DNA from: Dicyema japonicum
Lineage: Eukaryota; Dicyemida; Rhombozoa; Dicyemidae
NCBI GenBank assembly: GCA_011109175.1
Contig: RDEW01000073.1
Coordinates: 59,662-123,661 of the forward strand
Length of the DNA stretch: 64,000 nucleotides
Direction of reading: 5' to 3'
The position numbers and the translations under genes are program-made. Position 1 is the first letter of the stretch. Each line of letters begins with the position of its first letter. Of this stretch, positions 11,340 through 22,149 are shown in pieces. The notes below the pieces were generated by a model that had not been told where the DNA came from, ran no database searches, and saw nothing but the letters and a program-made list of their open reading frames with translations.

Positions 11340-14300
11340 TGTTTCTTTGAAGTAGGTTAATGTCTGTATCCTGTTTTTTCAGACTCTGAGCTCCAGGACC
11401 TTTATTATTAGTGTTATTATTTTTATTAAAAAAAACTCCATATTGATAATTTAGCTTCGCTTTTATCAATTTCATAATTAATAAATTATAAAAAAAAGTA
11501 ATTTTAAAATTAAAAATAAATTCAAGAAATAAAAAGCGGGCTATATTCTTTGATTTGTGATTGCTGTGATGATCTTGGAAAGATTGAATATTTATCAAAA
11601 GAATTACCATTTAAAGAAATTGCATTGAAACTAAAAGTACATCAAATTTTAATTATTTATAGGAATATTATCAAATTATAGAAGACTTGGATTCAGCTCT
11701 CCCAAGTAAACCTCTAGCACATTTACTTACCTATTGACTTCTTTTTCAATGTCTTCTTTTACAAGAATAAGATCTCTTTTCTGTAATCTTCTCTCAGAAG
11801 GCTTCCGTCTTACTGTTCCTCAATCTCCCTTCGTAGTTCAGTTTACAAATGAGGTTCGATTCAATATTAACTCATAGAAATGATTACATTTGTTTATCGG
11901 TAATATAAAGTGCCTTGATGAGGGAATGCGTTGATATCATCACATGCGAGTGCTTTTTGCATGTTTCTGAGTTTTTTGTTATTTTTACAGAATGGATTTT
12001 ACATTAAGATCGTCGATATAGTGTACACATTCGAAACTCCAAATGATTTTATTTTTGCTCTATTTCGTGGAGTAATCGATCTGGAATGATTTTACATTTA
12101 CTTTACCCATTTAGTAAGTTAAATTATATTGTGAGCGAATATTTGTAAATTCTCTTCCTGTCTCATTTCTGACTCTATGACCATGATCCCATTTTTGACC
12201 AGTTTCTTGTGTGGATAACAACCCCGTTTAAAGTTTTCTCATTAACTTTACTTTAAGCTAAGTAATGAGCACCACGACTTTTAGTTGAATTCCTTATAAG
12301 ATCCCTCGACTTGATATGCTTTTCTCTACAAAATGTTCCTTATATGAATCAATCTTAGTACTGTAAGACTCTCATGTTTAAAGTCAAACCCCTGATCTTT
12401 ATATTCCGTCATTCATGAACTCAGTCTTATTTCTTTCAGTTTTGTTCAGCTTGCTTTACTCCATCTTGATTTTAAATTGGTAGACTACGTGCCCGGATGT
12501 TGAGAAAGTACAGTTTATCCGAATCATTGGCGATTACTTTAATAAAAATTTTCAGGACGATTCCTCATTGGTCCGAATACGCTTCCCTCTGGAAGACTTT
12601 TTGACGTGGTCTTTGCAGTTATTTTAGTTTATAGTTTTAAATCTGACTGTATTAATTACTGTAAAGCCTGCATTGAAAGCGGGAATGAAACTCTATCAGA
12701 ATGATGAAACCTTAAGGATGGGTTTGACAGGTAGGAATAGATTTGATTCTCGTAGATATGAGATTTGTACTTTACATGATGACGAGTCGGTCAGATTAGA
12801 GGTCATCACCTCTGTCAGAATTATTGACAAGTATTTGTTGTCTGTTTTATACTTAACAAGAGACTTTCTGATGAATGCCTAATTTTCCTTTTTTCTTCTG
12901 TTGATTGTCCTGAGAACACTGCTAAACTGTTATATGAGATTTTCAAGGGAAGATCTGACTTCGAAAACGTATTTGTTGTTACTAAAAGCGTCCTAGCTGG
13001 CATTATAAGGCGGAGTCGGAGTATTATAATTATATGTTTGATGATTCTCAAGGATATTACGGACTCTAAGGATCCACTGACTCTATAAATTCCAAAATAT
13101 CAACTTTAACTAGTTTTATTATTTTTAACTAAGAATATCTTTCAACCGGGTGTCCGAAAACTTTAACTTTTCTGATGAAGCTTTTTATGACAGATAATTC
13201 GTCAATTTTTAGGGGAAATTTAATTTTTCTTAAAAATTAAATCAACACCGAATTCAAATTTTCTGTGATTTATTCGTATTAAATGGTTTTTAATATCCTT
13301 TATTATTTTTAATTTATTTATGATTCTTTTTAGAAACGACTAGCTAAATTGGCACGGGTGGAAAATCTTCAGTGTTTCATTAGCTAATTTATTTTCCATT
13401 TTTTACATTCATACATTTGATTGAATATGCTTCCAGTAAAATTATCAGTTCTGTCAGTCTAATGAAAAAGCATTTCAGTCAAATCTAGAAATCCATGTTG
13501 ATTCCCAAAAACATTTGTAATATTATTTATGGAACTATTGAGTTTTTTTTTTACTTTAATTTTAGATTCTTTTTACAAATTTTCCATAATTTTTCCTAGT
13601 GGAGGCATCCTCACAAATTAACGACTTGGTGTGACAGGGAAAGTCGTCATTCTGCATTTTTGTCTATATTCCAGCGATTAATTCGTTGCAGCTTTTACTA
13701 TTCATATGAAATAACATGGAAAGGGACTTTGGGGACAATCTTGAAATTTTATTAACTTATTTTTTCTGAGAAACTTAATGGAAATTCTTTTATGTAAAAT
13801 TTCTTCCCCCAAGTAAACCAGGGAGACTAAAATTGCTTCAAGAATTCTCCACGTGACTTAAGATATTGTTCCTTTGTCGGAAATATATAATGTTGTATTT
13901 ATATAAATACAATTAGTCGATTTCTACTGATATTTCCGTGGACGATGATGACTTTATCCACAAAATGTCACTTGTCGGAGTTGATACATCAGAAAACAGC
14001 GAGATAGTGTCACGGTGAAACATCTCCATTAAATTACACGTGGTACTTATTTCACAAACCAAAATTCGGTGATAAGTATATCTAGCACTTAAATATCTTA
14101 GACATCAGCTATCTTTTTGTCATTTGTACCAGAAGGCCTAATTGTATAATTCGTAAACGTGGGAATGTCCAAGGCTGAAGAACACGTGATAGACTTGTTT
14201 CATCAAAGGTAGCTTGAGACATTGCTGGGATTGAATTGGCCAAATAAAATAGAATGCTTATATAATGCTTGCTCCACTAGTCCTTTGAGTTTCGAAATCA

Positions 14301-14560
14301 CTGATTCGAGATGGAGGTTCTTATGACACATATTTAGACTGGAAATGTATACCCCTAATATAGCGATGGGAAGTACTTCGATGAGACTGGAGCAAGTTTA
14401 TGTGGACGCCTACGGGTCACACTTTATGGGACACTTGATGCTGATTTCAAGTACCTCAAAGGAAAAATAAGAGAAAAGGTTAACCATCAAAAAACGAAAA
14501 TAATATAATTAATAAAAATAAATTAAACGAAATTAATTTAAAATATATTATAACAAATTA
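11340..14560. other. no gene recognised
   Basis: AT-rich. The longest candidate is a plus-strand frame at 12673-12882, which has no recognisable domain. I saw no exon series with mini-introns and no RT or transposase blocks. Confidence 0.4.
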
Positions 14561-14570
14561 TTTCTAAAAA

Positions 14571-14999
14571 TTAATTGAATAGTTCATCATTTTGGAGACA
14601 TTCAGTAACAAAGTTCCTACATATCACTTTGACGGATTCTTCAATTTCACAGTTTTCTTAAATGACAGATATTCCTTACCAAGACTCGACAGATGTTCAA
14701 TATCACTCTTTAGTCTCTCGATCTCTTCCTTAAAGTCCATTTCGATCTCCTCCAACTCGAGGACATAATCATTGGCGTTAACGAGGATGTGGGTCTTGGT
14801 ATACTTAGATTATTGAGTAGCATACATTGTTGTAATAAAGAGGAAGTACAGACTCGAGGGTGTTTAATGAATCAGATATCGTGCTCCTTCTGTGTTTCTC
14901 CCTTATTTTGTGTTCCTCCTTCTTAATTTGCTTTAGTAATATTCAATTTGGTACAATTGCGTTATTTTCTATTTCTTTAGAAATTCTGTAAGTCTCCAT
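14571..14999 (-). CDS. small bHLH-leucine zipper transcription factor (Max/Mad-like)
   Basis: Four exons joined by GT-AG introns of 24, 22 and 23 nt give exactly 360 coding nt, 119 residues plus stop. Residues about 17-44 form the basic region and helix 1: EEHKIREKHRRSTISDSLNT then LESVLP, with the H...E..RR E-box-contact pattern. Helix 2 (THILVNANDYVLELEE) runs straight into a zipper-like coil with leucines in FKEEIERLKSDIEHLSSL. The family binds CACGTG-type E-boxes as dimers in the nucleus. The length and the layout, with bHLH near the N-terminus and the zipper following at once, fit Max or Mad/Mxi better than Myc. Which of these it is cannot be told by eye. The start is the first in-frame Met, 14999. 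Confidence 0.75.
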
Positions 15000-15195
15000 T
15001 TAAAGATTTTGTTGGTTCCGCTTTTTTGAATTTAATTTTATTTTAATTTATTTTTTAAATATAAGTAAAATTATTTTAATCAGAAATTTAAATTAACCAA
15101 ATTTTAATTAAAGTTATTCTGGATTACAAAGTAGTTAATTTGAGGAAATGCTTAACGTCGACTATGTAAAAAGGAACAATGAAATTGAGCGATGT

Positions 15196-15500
15196 CTGCA
15201 TTTCCATTTTGTCGAGATTGTGGTTCAAAAATGAAAGAAAACTTAGGACTCACTCAGTGCAGAGTGTGGTTATCAATGAGAATGTAAGTGTACACCTTCA
15301 CTAAAACTGATTCAATAGTCAAACACAACAAACCAGATCTATTCCTATTTATAAAAGAAGTCTGCATCCACCATGCAAAGACAAAGGTTGTCCCGATTGT
15401 TCTCACTTAGGAAGGTCTGAGACATCTTACGTTTCGAAATATGCAGCCTCATTGAACATAAACAAGATGACTTATGCTTATATACAATCATTATCACTAA
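15196..15500 (+). CDS. possible zinc-ribbon protein (RNA polymerase I RPA12-like?)
   Basis: The frame opens MSAFPFCRDCGSKMKENLGL and continues TQCRV, suggesting an N-terminal Cys-x2-Cys ribbon like those of RPA12/RPC11. About 190 nt downstream another frame gives CPDCSH followed by SYVSKYAAS, reminiscent of the C-terminal CPxCGH ribbon. The second Cys pairs are not clean, the catalytic DE of the family is not visible, and I could not find introns joining the pieces. Treat as a hint only. Confidence 0.25.
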
Positions 15501-15509
15501 AGAAGACTT

Positions 15510-18500
15510 TGGAGAGTATGATTGTCTTATATAGACAGCAAACCAGTCCTTGGGAACACAATATTTGAGTCAGCAAATTGATTAAAGACATTTTTACAAC
15601 CCTGATTTTTAGGAATCCCTTCTCGTTTCTTTTGTCCAATCCCACTTGACAAAGACCCATGTCACATTCTAAACGACAAGCTGTCAGTCATGATAGGATG
15701 GTGGACGAGGCTTTTGAGTTTAATGAGTCTTAATCAAATGAGGAGTTAATCTTATGAGTGGACCTCGGTTAGGTGGATATTTTGTTTACTATTATTTTTT
15801 GGTTTAATAAAACTAAACAAAGTAGTCAATATTGAAATGGTGACGTACCTCTACTTAGCTTTACGATGGATGAAAGTCAGTGTTTTTTTCTTGCGGCCAT
15901 AGAACTGTTCAGGATCCTCAATTCGAATCTTGTCCAACCATAACTTAAGATCTCATGAAAAAGAACTCTTAAGCGTCCCCTGATTGGGTGCATTAGTGGG
16001 ACCGTAGACATGTTGTTGTCTCAGTATCATCTAAATCTCAGTGAATAACAATGAATGTCCATTATGTGTCCACCAGTCTAGATATGTAGGAGACTTTCTC
16101 CGTTATGTGTCCACCAGTCTACAGAAGTAGAGATGAATTCTTTGTGAGAGACCTTTATTTCACCCTTACCCCTGATTTCATCGATGTGGCTCCTGAATGT
16201 AAATCTTTACTTCTACGGATAATTTATAATTTAGAATCGCTCTTTTAAAAACATGTCAAGGAGACCGTTTGGTACGCGACACGTGTAGATTATGTCCCTG
16301 GTTAGATTTACATGCGATCAATGCTAGGTCCAGGGGGAAGATCGCAAACTTCTCTTCCACCAAGAGATCAGCGAACTCCACATTGTTGGGGCTGAATCCA
16401 CTTCTTAAGAGCAATAATTATATAATGTTGATCTCAGGAGGTCTAGGTTCAGTATCTTGTCTCTCCAAGGTTTTTGTGTTATGGCTAGACACAGTCTTCA
16501 CGGTTCTGTTTTTGTGGGGAGATTCTAAGAAGTTTTTTGGAGGTTAGTAATGATCCTGGATGTGCGTGCGGTTAGTGGATTTAAGTAATTTGAAGGCAAC
16601 CGCAGGAATGATTGTTGGAGATACATGAGATATAGAAGGGGTGGTCCCCAATCTCCCAATCAAGATTGTCAATTGAGGAAGAATTCAAACATCAGTCAAA
16701 GTTCTAAGATGAACGATGTGCAAGGACCTTAAATCCTGGAGGCATAAGCGTTGTCCTGATGAATTGGTTAAATAAAAGGGTGAGACATTCCTTAGGTTGG
16801 TCGTGGGGGATCTGGGAGTGTACGTAAAGTAGGAGGTAGGATTGTAGTCGTATTGCTTTTTATCTTAGTAAAAAGGGTTGGAAATATCGATGGGGGTGGA
16901 AATATGATTTTAAACATTATCTGAAGTTGTTTGAATCCTTTATCTTTGGATGAAATGATGAGATCCTCTGTGAGGATAAGAGAGAGTTGGAGGAGTTATG
17001 GGCACTCCAATGATGTGAAGATTTTAAAACAAGGGGGAGGACTGATCTCTGGAGAACTTCTTTGGCAGGTATCGACGTTGAGAATTTAAGAGGGTTTGAT
17101 TCAGACTCCCATAAAGGATGCTTGGGAGGAGGACCTCCAACAGAACTCGTCGTTTTGCAGTTTCTGTCTTCTAGACTACCAAAAGTCAGTCCTCTCTCCC
17201 TGTCCGGGTCCGCCTTCTAATTATGGACTATGCCAGATCCACCATACGGATAACAGAGAAATATTATTTAAAGTAATGGATAATATATGAGCAAAGCTAA
17301 ATAACTGTCTAATGACGTCATTTCACGGGGGAGGACACTCAAATCAGAATATGATCCCCCGTTGGATATTTGGTCTAAGATTTTTTTCTATTCCTCCGTT
17401 TCATTACTTTCCGTGTTAACTAAAGTGGTCTCATGTGATTGACAGTCTGGGGTGGCACGAAAATTATTCACTTTTCCCTCACTGCTTTGGGAAGGTGCCC
17501 GAAAAACAGATGATTGGACATCAGACACCACAAGTTTTGAACAAAAGAAGTGTCGAATCTGACAATCTCAAAAATGAGATGACTGAACGGATCACAAGTC
17601 GAGGGTAACACATGTAGGACATGACAATAACAAAGTCAAATTTTATTCATTAATAAACAAAATCAGTCTACCTAAAACCCACCCACGGAGAATTGTCGTC
17701 TAGTGAAATTTAGATGAAATAACTAAATTTGTTATTTGGGAATACTCGAAGTTTCATATTCAAAATTTCCGCCAAAATATTATCAAAAAAGTGTATGACC
17801 ACCTTGGGACAAAAATAGTAAGCATCCAAATCAAATCTAATATTGATTGGCACGTAAAATAAAATCGAGTCTAAAATTACAATAGACAGCTTACTGATCA
17901 TTAGGTCGTTAAATAAATGACCACGTGATCATAGAAAACTTTATAATGCAAGTTAAAATTAGTATCCTCTTTTTCTTCATTAAACAATCTAAAAGTAAAT
18001 TCGCGTGAATTTTGAATAAGTGGAAATGTGAGAATGATGTCGAATTCTCCCCTCCTAAACCTAAAATGTCTCTAGTAATGTAAAACTAATCAATATACCT
18101 CTTTATTAGGATAAACAGATCTGATAGTAACCTCACCGATGAAAGCACTATAATGGACTAGCATTTTTGATGATTCATTTTCCGTAGATTCACTCAAAAA
18201 TTTCTCAGTTATTTGAGTATTTTTAATGAATTAAATTAAAATTAATTCCAAAGACCACTGTTAAACCGAAAAAACTAAACTAAGTGATCCCGACGAATTG
18301 AATCAAGGCTCTCATCTTTTCTCGGTGTCGATCTCTTGAGCCTACACAAGTTCGTTGCGGACGAGCACTTTCTTTTTGGTTAGAAGATAAAAAATATAAC
18401 TGCTAATAAATTGTTAATATAACATAGCAATTGTATTATTTGGTCATTTTGAATATTAATTGTATTTTAAATTTATTTAAAAATATATAAAATATAAATT

Positions 18501-18730
18501 TTATATTATGTCTTCCATTAATTCCCGGTTCCTCATTTCGTGGTCTTCTAATTTCCCAACTGTTAAACGCCGATGCCTTCAAAGGAACTCGATCTGGGCA
18601 TCTTTCTTTAGGACCGATCGACGTTCTTCAGTACGAGCAATCTTTCGGTAATCTGGTTTTTGATTTGTTGCAGAAACTTAGAACCGAAATCATTTTCATC
18701 TTGGATTCCTCTGAAAGGAGAGTGGGGAGG
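15510..18730. other. no gene recognised; one short direct repeat
   Basis: Open frames such as 16269-16547 and 17096-17290 show no known domain. The 19-mer ttatgtgtccaccagtcta occurs at 16062-16080 and again at 16103-16121 (41-bp period). Confidence 0.4.
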
Positions 18731-18741
18731 GAATGTTGTAA

Positions 18742-19300
18742 TCATGTGGGATGCAAACGTCTTCTGATTGAATTCAGTTTGTTTAGTTTACATGAGGATA
18801 TTGTAAACCTCCATGTAGTATAGGTATGTTTAATTGTTGGAACGATGAACTGGCTATAAAATTTAAATATGCAGTCTACAGGATTGAATAGTCTCTTCAT
18901 TATAATTTCCTTTAAGGCATTCACCTTCCGCAGTCCTTTGGTCAAGACTTTTTCAGAGTGATGAGAAAAGGTCATTAGTGAGTCTTTTGTAACCCCGAGA
19001 ATCTTCTGTCCTCGATATGTCATTAGGTTCACGTTTAGACTTCTTATCTAAGGTAAATATTGTGAATTGTATTTTGGCACAGACACCGTAAGAAATTAAT
19101 ATCGAACCAATCACGCACCCTGTTGAGGTGTGATTTGCGAGTGACAGCCGCCAGGATGGGGATCTGTTGTTGGATCATTGATGATATATCTGGATCATTG
19201 ACATTTTTAATATCGGATAAGATTGAGTTATGCAGGCGACAGTGGGGATCATTGTGGCACTCCGTTCTGCAACAGGCGAGATATTGAATTGAGGTAGTCA
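18742..19300 (-). mobile_element. LINE RT C-terminal fragment
   Basis: The minus-strand frame at 18742-19032 has ILGVTKDSLMTFSHHSEKVL (LGVxxD...F..H thumb motif) followed by RKVNALKEI and FIVPTIKHTYTTWR, which matches the post-palm region of jockey-like RTs. 19044-19301 has no assignable block but lies immediately upstream on the same strand. Confidence 0.6.
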
Positions 19301-19743
19301 TACCCTACTTCCCCACGTCGATCGGAAAGTAAGTTGGTCATCCATGAATAAAAGTCTCAAAATCGAAATAGAACCGAATGTCGTTTGTAGGTTCACAGAG
19401 AGCGAGGCTGTTCGCATATGAGTTTTTTGGTGAGATGAATCCATCAATGAAAAACTGAGACAGATCCAAGATGCGTCGTAGTTGAGCGACCCAGTCTGAA
19501 GCCATGTGGAACGAAGGTGATGTAAGATCCGGTAAAATTATCTTTAGAACAAGTTTTTAATAGTTTAGACATTGTGTATTTAAGGGAGACAGGAGTGTCA
19601 TCTTTTGACTTTCTTTTTTCAGAATAGGATGTCAACTTTCACCACACCTATTCAATTCTTAAATGATATGCCCTCCTTACCAGTGACGATACTCTGCTTC
19701 TGACATATACGGATGATATAGTCGTGCGTTAATACTGCTGTTT

Positions 19744-20400
19744 ACCGGATGCAAGCTTCATTGGACGATCTGAACTTTTTTCTCGTTAAGAACATTCTAC
19801 ATACGAGTCCCGAAAAGTCTTATACAACAATTTTCACAACAAACAGAAGATTTATAAACTCCGCTCCATGTGTAACCATAAATGGAAACTCAATCCCCAC
19901 GACCAACTTGGTCAAGGTACTGGGCGTAACTTACGACCCACTCTTTACCTTCAGCAAACACATCGACAACGTCATCTCCTCAAGACAACAAAAGCTAAAT
20001 TTTGTTAAAACACTCCTTGGACAATATAAGGGGCGTTTCAACTTAAATTTGTACTCGCTCTACGTGCACTATATTCAACCGTCTCTAACTTACGAGCGTG
20101 TGCTGCATGGGGAACCAAACTATCAAACGCGAATATGGAAAAAATCAACACATTCCAAAAAATGGCCATTAAGGCTCTGCAAAGATTTTCCCAGACATCT
20201 CTAAACCCTACACAATTTTAGGAGTTAATGAGGAGAATCGAAGCCTTATTACCCTCCAAAATAGTTAGAAACCCCCGCCCATTCTGGAAATGCGTTGGAT
20301 CCCGGAAAGAACCCGAGCAAAAATGAGATGGCTAGTCGAGGCGGCCGGAATCACATGTAGGCTATGTAGTTATTTAATTTGTCGGTGATTTTTAGTTTTT
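19744..20400 (+). mobile_element. LINE RT 3' end with tail
   Basis: Starts just after the palm: ASLDDLNFFLVKNILHTSPEK, then VKVLGVTYDPLFTFSKHID and SSRQQKLNFVKTLLGQYKG, YIQPSLTYE. The frame breaks at 20204 but similarity continues to about 20340, then a tail containing ttgtcggtgat at 20381. The same tail word occurs at 21391-21401, so it marks a second 3' end of this family. This copy is 5' truncated, as usual for LINEs. Confidence 0.8.
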
Positions 20401-21065
20401 AATAATAATTTGTTTTCAGAATAGGATGATCAAGGAATTCTTACTGATACTTTGGAAAACGTGTGTGTTGATAGCATAATTGTACAAGTCCGATACTGCA
20501 GCCTTATCCCCCGGTCGAATTGGAGAGGGGAATTATCTTTTTGTGTAATCTTTGGACCATGGATCAATTGGCCGGTGTAATGGTCGAAAAAATCTGTTAT
20601 ATCATTTCCGCGTTATTAGCTAGTACTTTACAGAGTTCCTTGGCGTGTCTAACATTTCTATTTGCTGTGTCGAAAGTCCTGGAAAAACTCACACTTCCTA
20701 TGTGCCCAAAAAGCAACGTATAGTCTCTTAGCGACGTTGTTCACGGATTATCCCGGAGAAAATTTTTAAGGCCTATTGTCTCTTAGTTGACGAGGCCCTT
20801 TCCATCCGATCAAGATGCCTTCCCCCGGACTAATTCGATGTAGGACGTTGTGCGTCTGCTCAGTTTTGCGCTTTCCGCTCTGGGACTTTCTAGAGATTGT
20901 CACCGAAAGGGGTCTCGCTGTTACCACAAAGAAAAAAATGCATTCTTTTGTGCAATTCACTTTACTGATTGCCCTACTTAGTCTGACCGAATAGGAGATA
21001 CTCGGAATTCGAATTAGGAAGTTGATGTTCTTTGCCTCAAGAACTTCCTTCGAAGGTATTCGTAG

Positions 21066-21420
21066 GTGGAACCCATGCTTCCATCAAGTCAAACACACAA
21101 CACCGTCTCACAATCCGCAATCCGTCACTTTTTTTCTAAAGTGAGAACCCTTACCCTATCACGTTTTGATATTAAGAAAGTCTCACTTTTACTTCTTTAT
21201 TGGAGATTTAAAAGCCAATTTCGTTTTATTCCACTAACAATTTACAGAAAAAAGCTACTTATCAGATCTAACGTGATTCATCCATACAAGAAGTGTGTCG
21301 CTCTCGGAAGGAACACCGAGAAGGGATGAGGGACTGGTTAAGGAGGTCGAGATCACCTGACGGCCCCCAATCTCTTTATTTTGTCGGTGATACTTGATTT
21401 TAAATAAAATAAATAAAACG
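21066..21420 (+). mobile_element. second 3' end of the same LINE family
   Basis: The C-terminal coding end is weak, but the tail gaggtcgagatcacctgacg ... ttgtcggtgatacttgatttt parallels gaggcggccggaatcacatg ... ttgtcggtgatttttagtttt at 20340-20400. The remaining DNA to 22140 shows no gene. Confidence 0.5.
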
Positions 21421-22149
21421 TGTGCCGGGACAAATTCCTCTTTTAAAGTTTATTAATCGAAAATCGAGGACAGAGAGGCTATTAGACAAATAAATCAGTG
21501 TAAAGGATGTCCTGTACATATTATTCATGGGAAAATTAAGGAATCAGCAGTAATAGACTGTTCCAAACACGCGAAGTGGGAGTTAAACAAGTACAGAGCA
21601 TTAATGGCTGGGAAACAAAAATAGAATCTTTTTCCAAACTCATGGATCTTGGCCGATTCTGATCTCAGAAGGAGCGAAGTGGAGAAGGTAGTCACACAGA
21701 TTACATCTCAGACCAATGATTTTCCGTTTGAATATGGGCAAAGGGTCATTCTTCTGGTTTCTTGTCATCTCTACAATCCAGTCCAACAGGCTCAAATTGA
21801 GCTGGGAAGCCTGCTGCCTCGAGGGTTTGCAGAATGAGCGACCTGCACTTTTATTTCATCAAATATTGAAGATTAAATTTCATGAGATATATTTCATTAT
21901 TCGAAAAAATTGAAGAATTCGGATCAAACCTCGGACTCTCGTTATAGACCACGTGGCCAGGTTTCAAAGGTTAAAGAGGTCGAAAATTTCAATTTTCATC
22001 GTGAAAATATGATTTTGAGAATTAACTCGTCGTTAGGGCTTACGTGTACAGTTCTCCAATATAGAAGAGGTCGAAAGACTTATATTGGGGATGGCACAGA
22101 TAAAGTGTAGTTAAGACAGCAGACATAATAAAAAACGTAATAGCAAAAC

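Noticed and set aside
15196-15500. Confident call of RPA12 (RNA pol I subunit)
   Set aside because: Only half of each zinc ribbon is visible and the catalytic acidic pair is missing; kept as a low-confidence feature.
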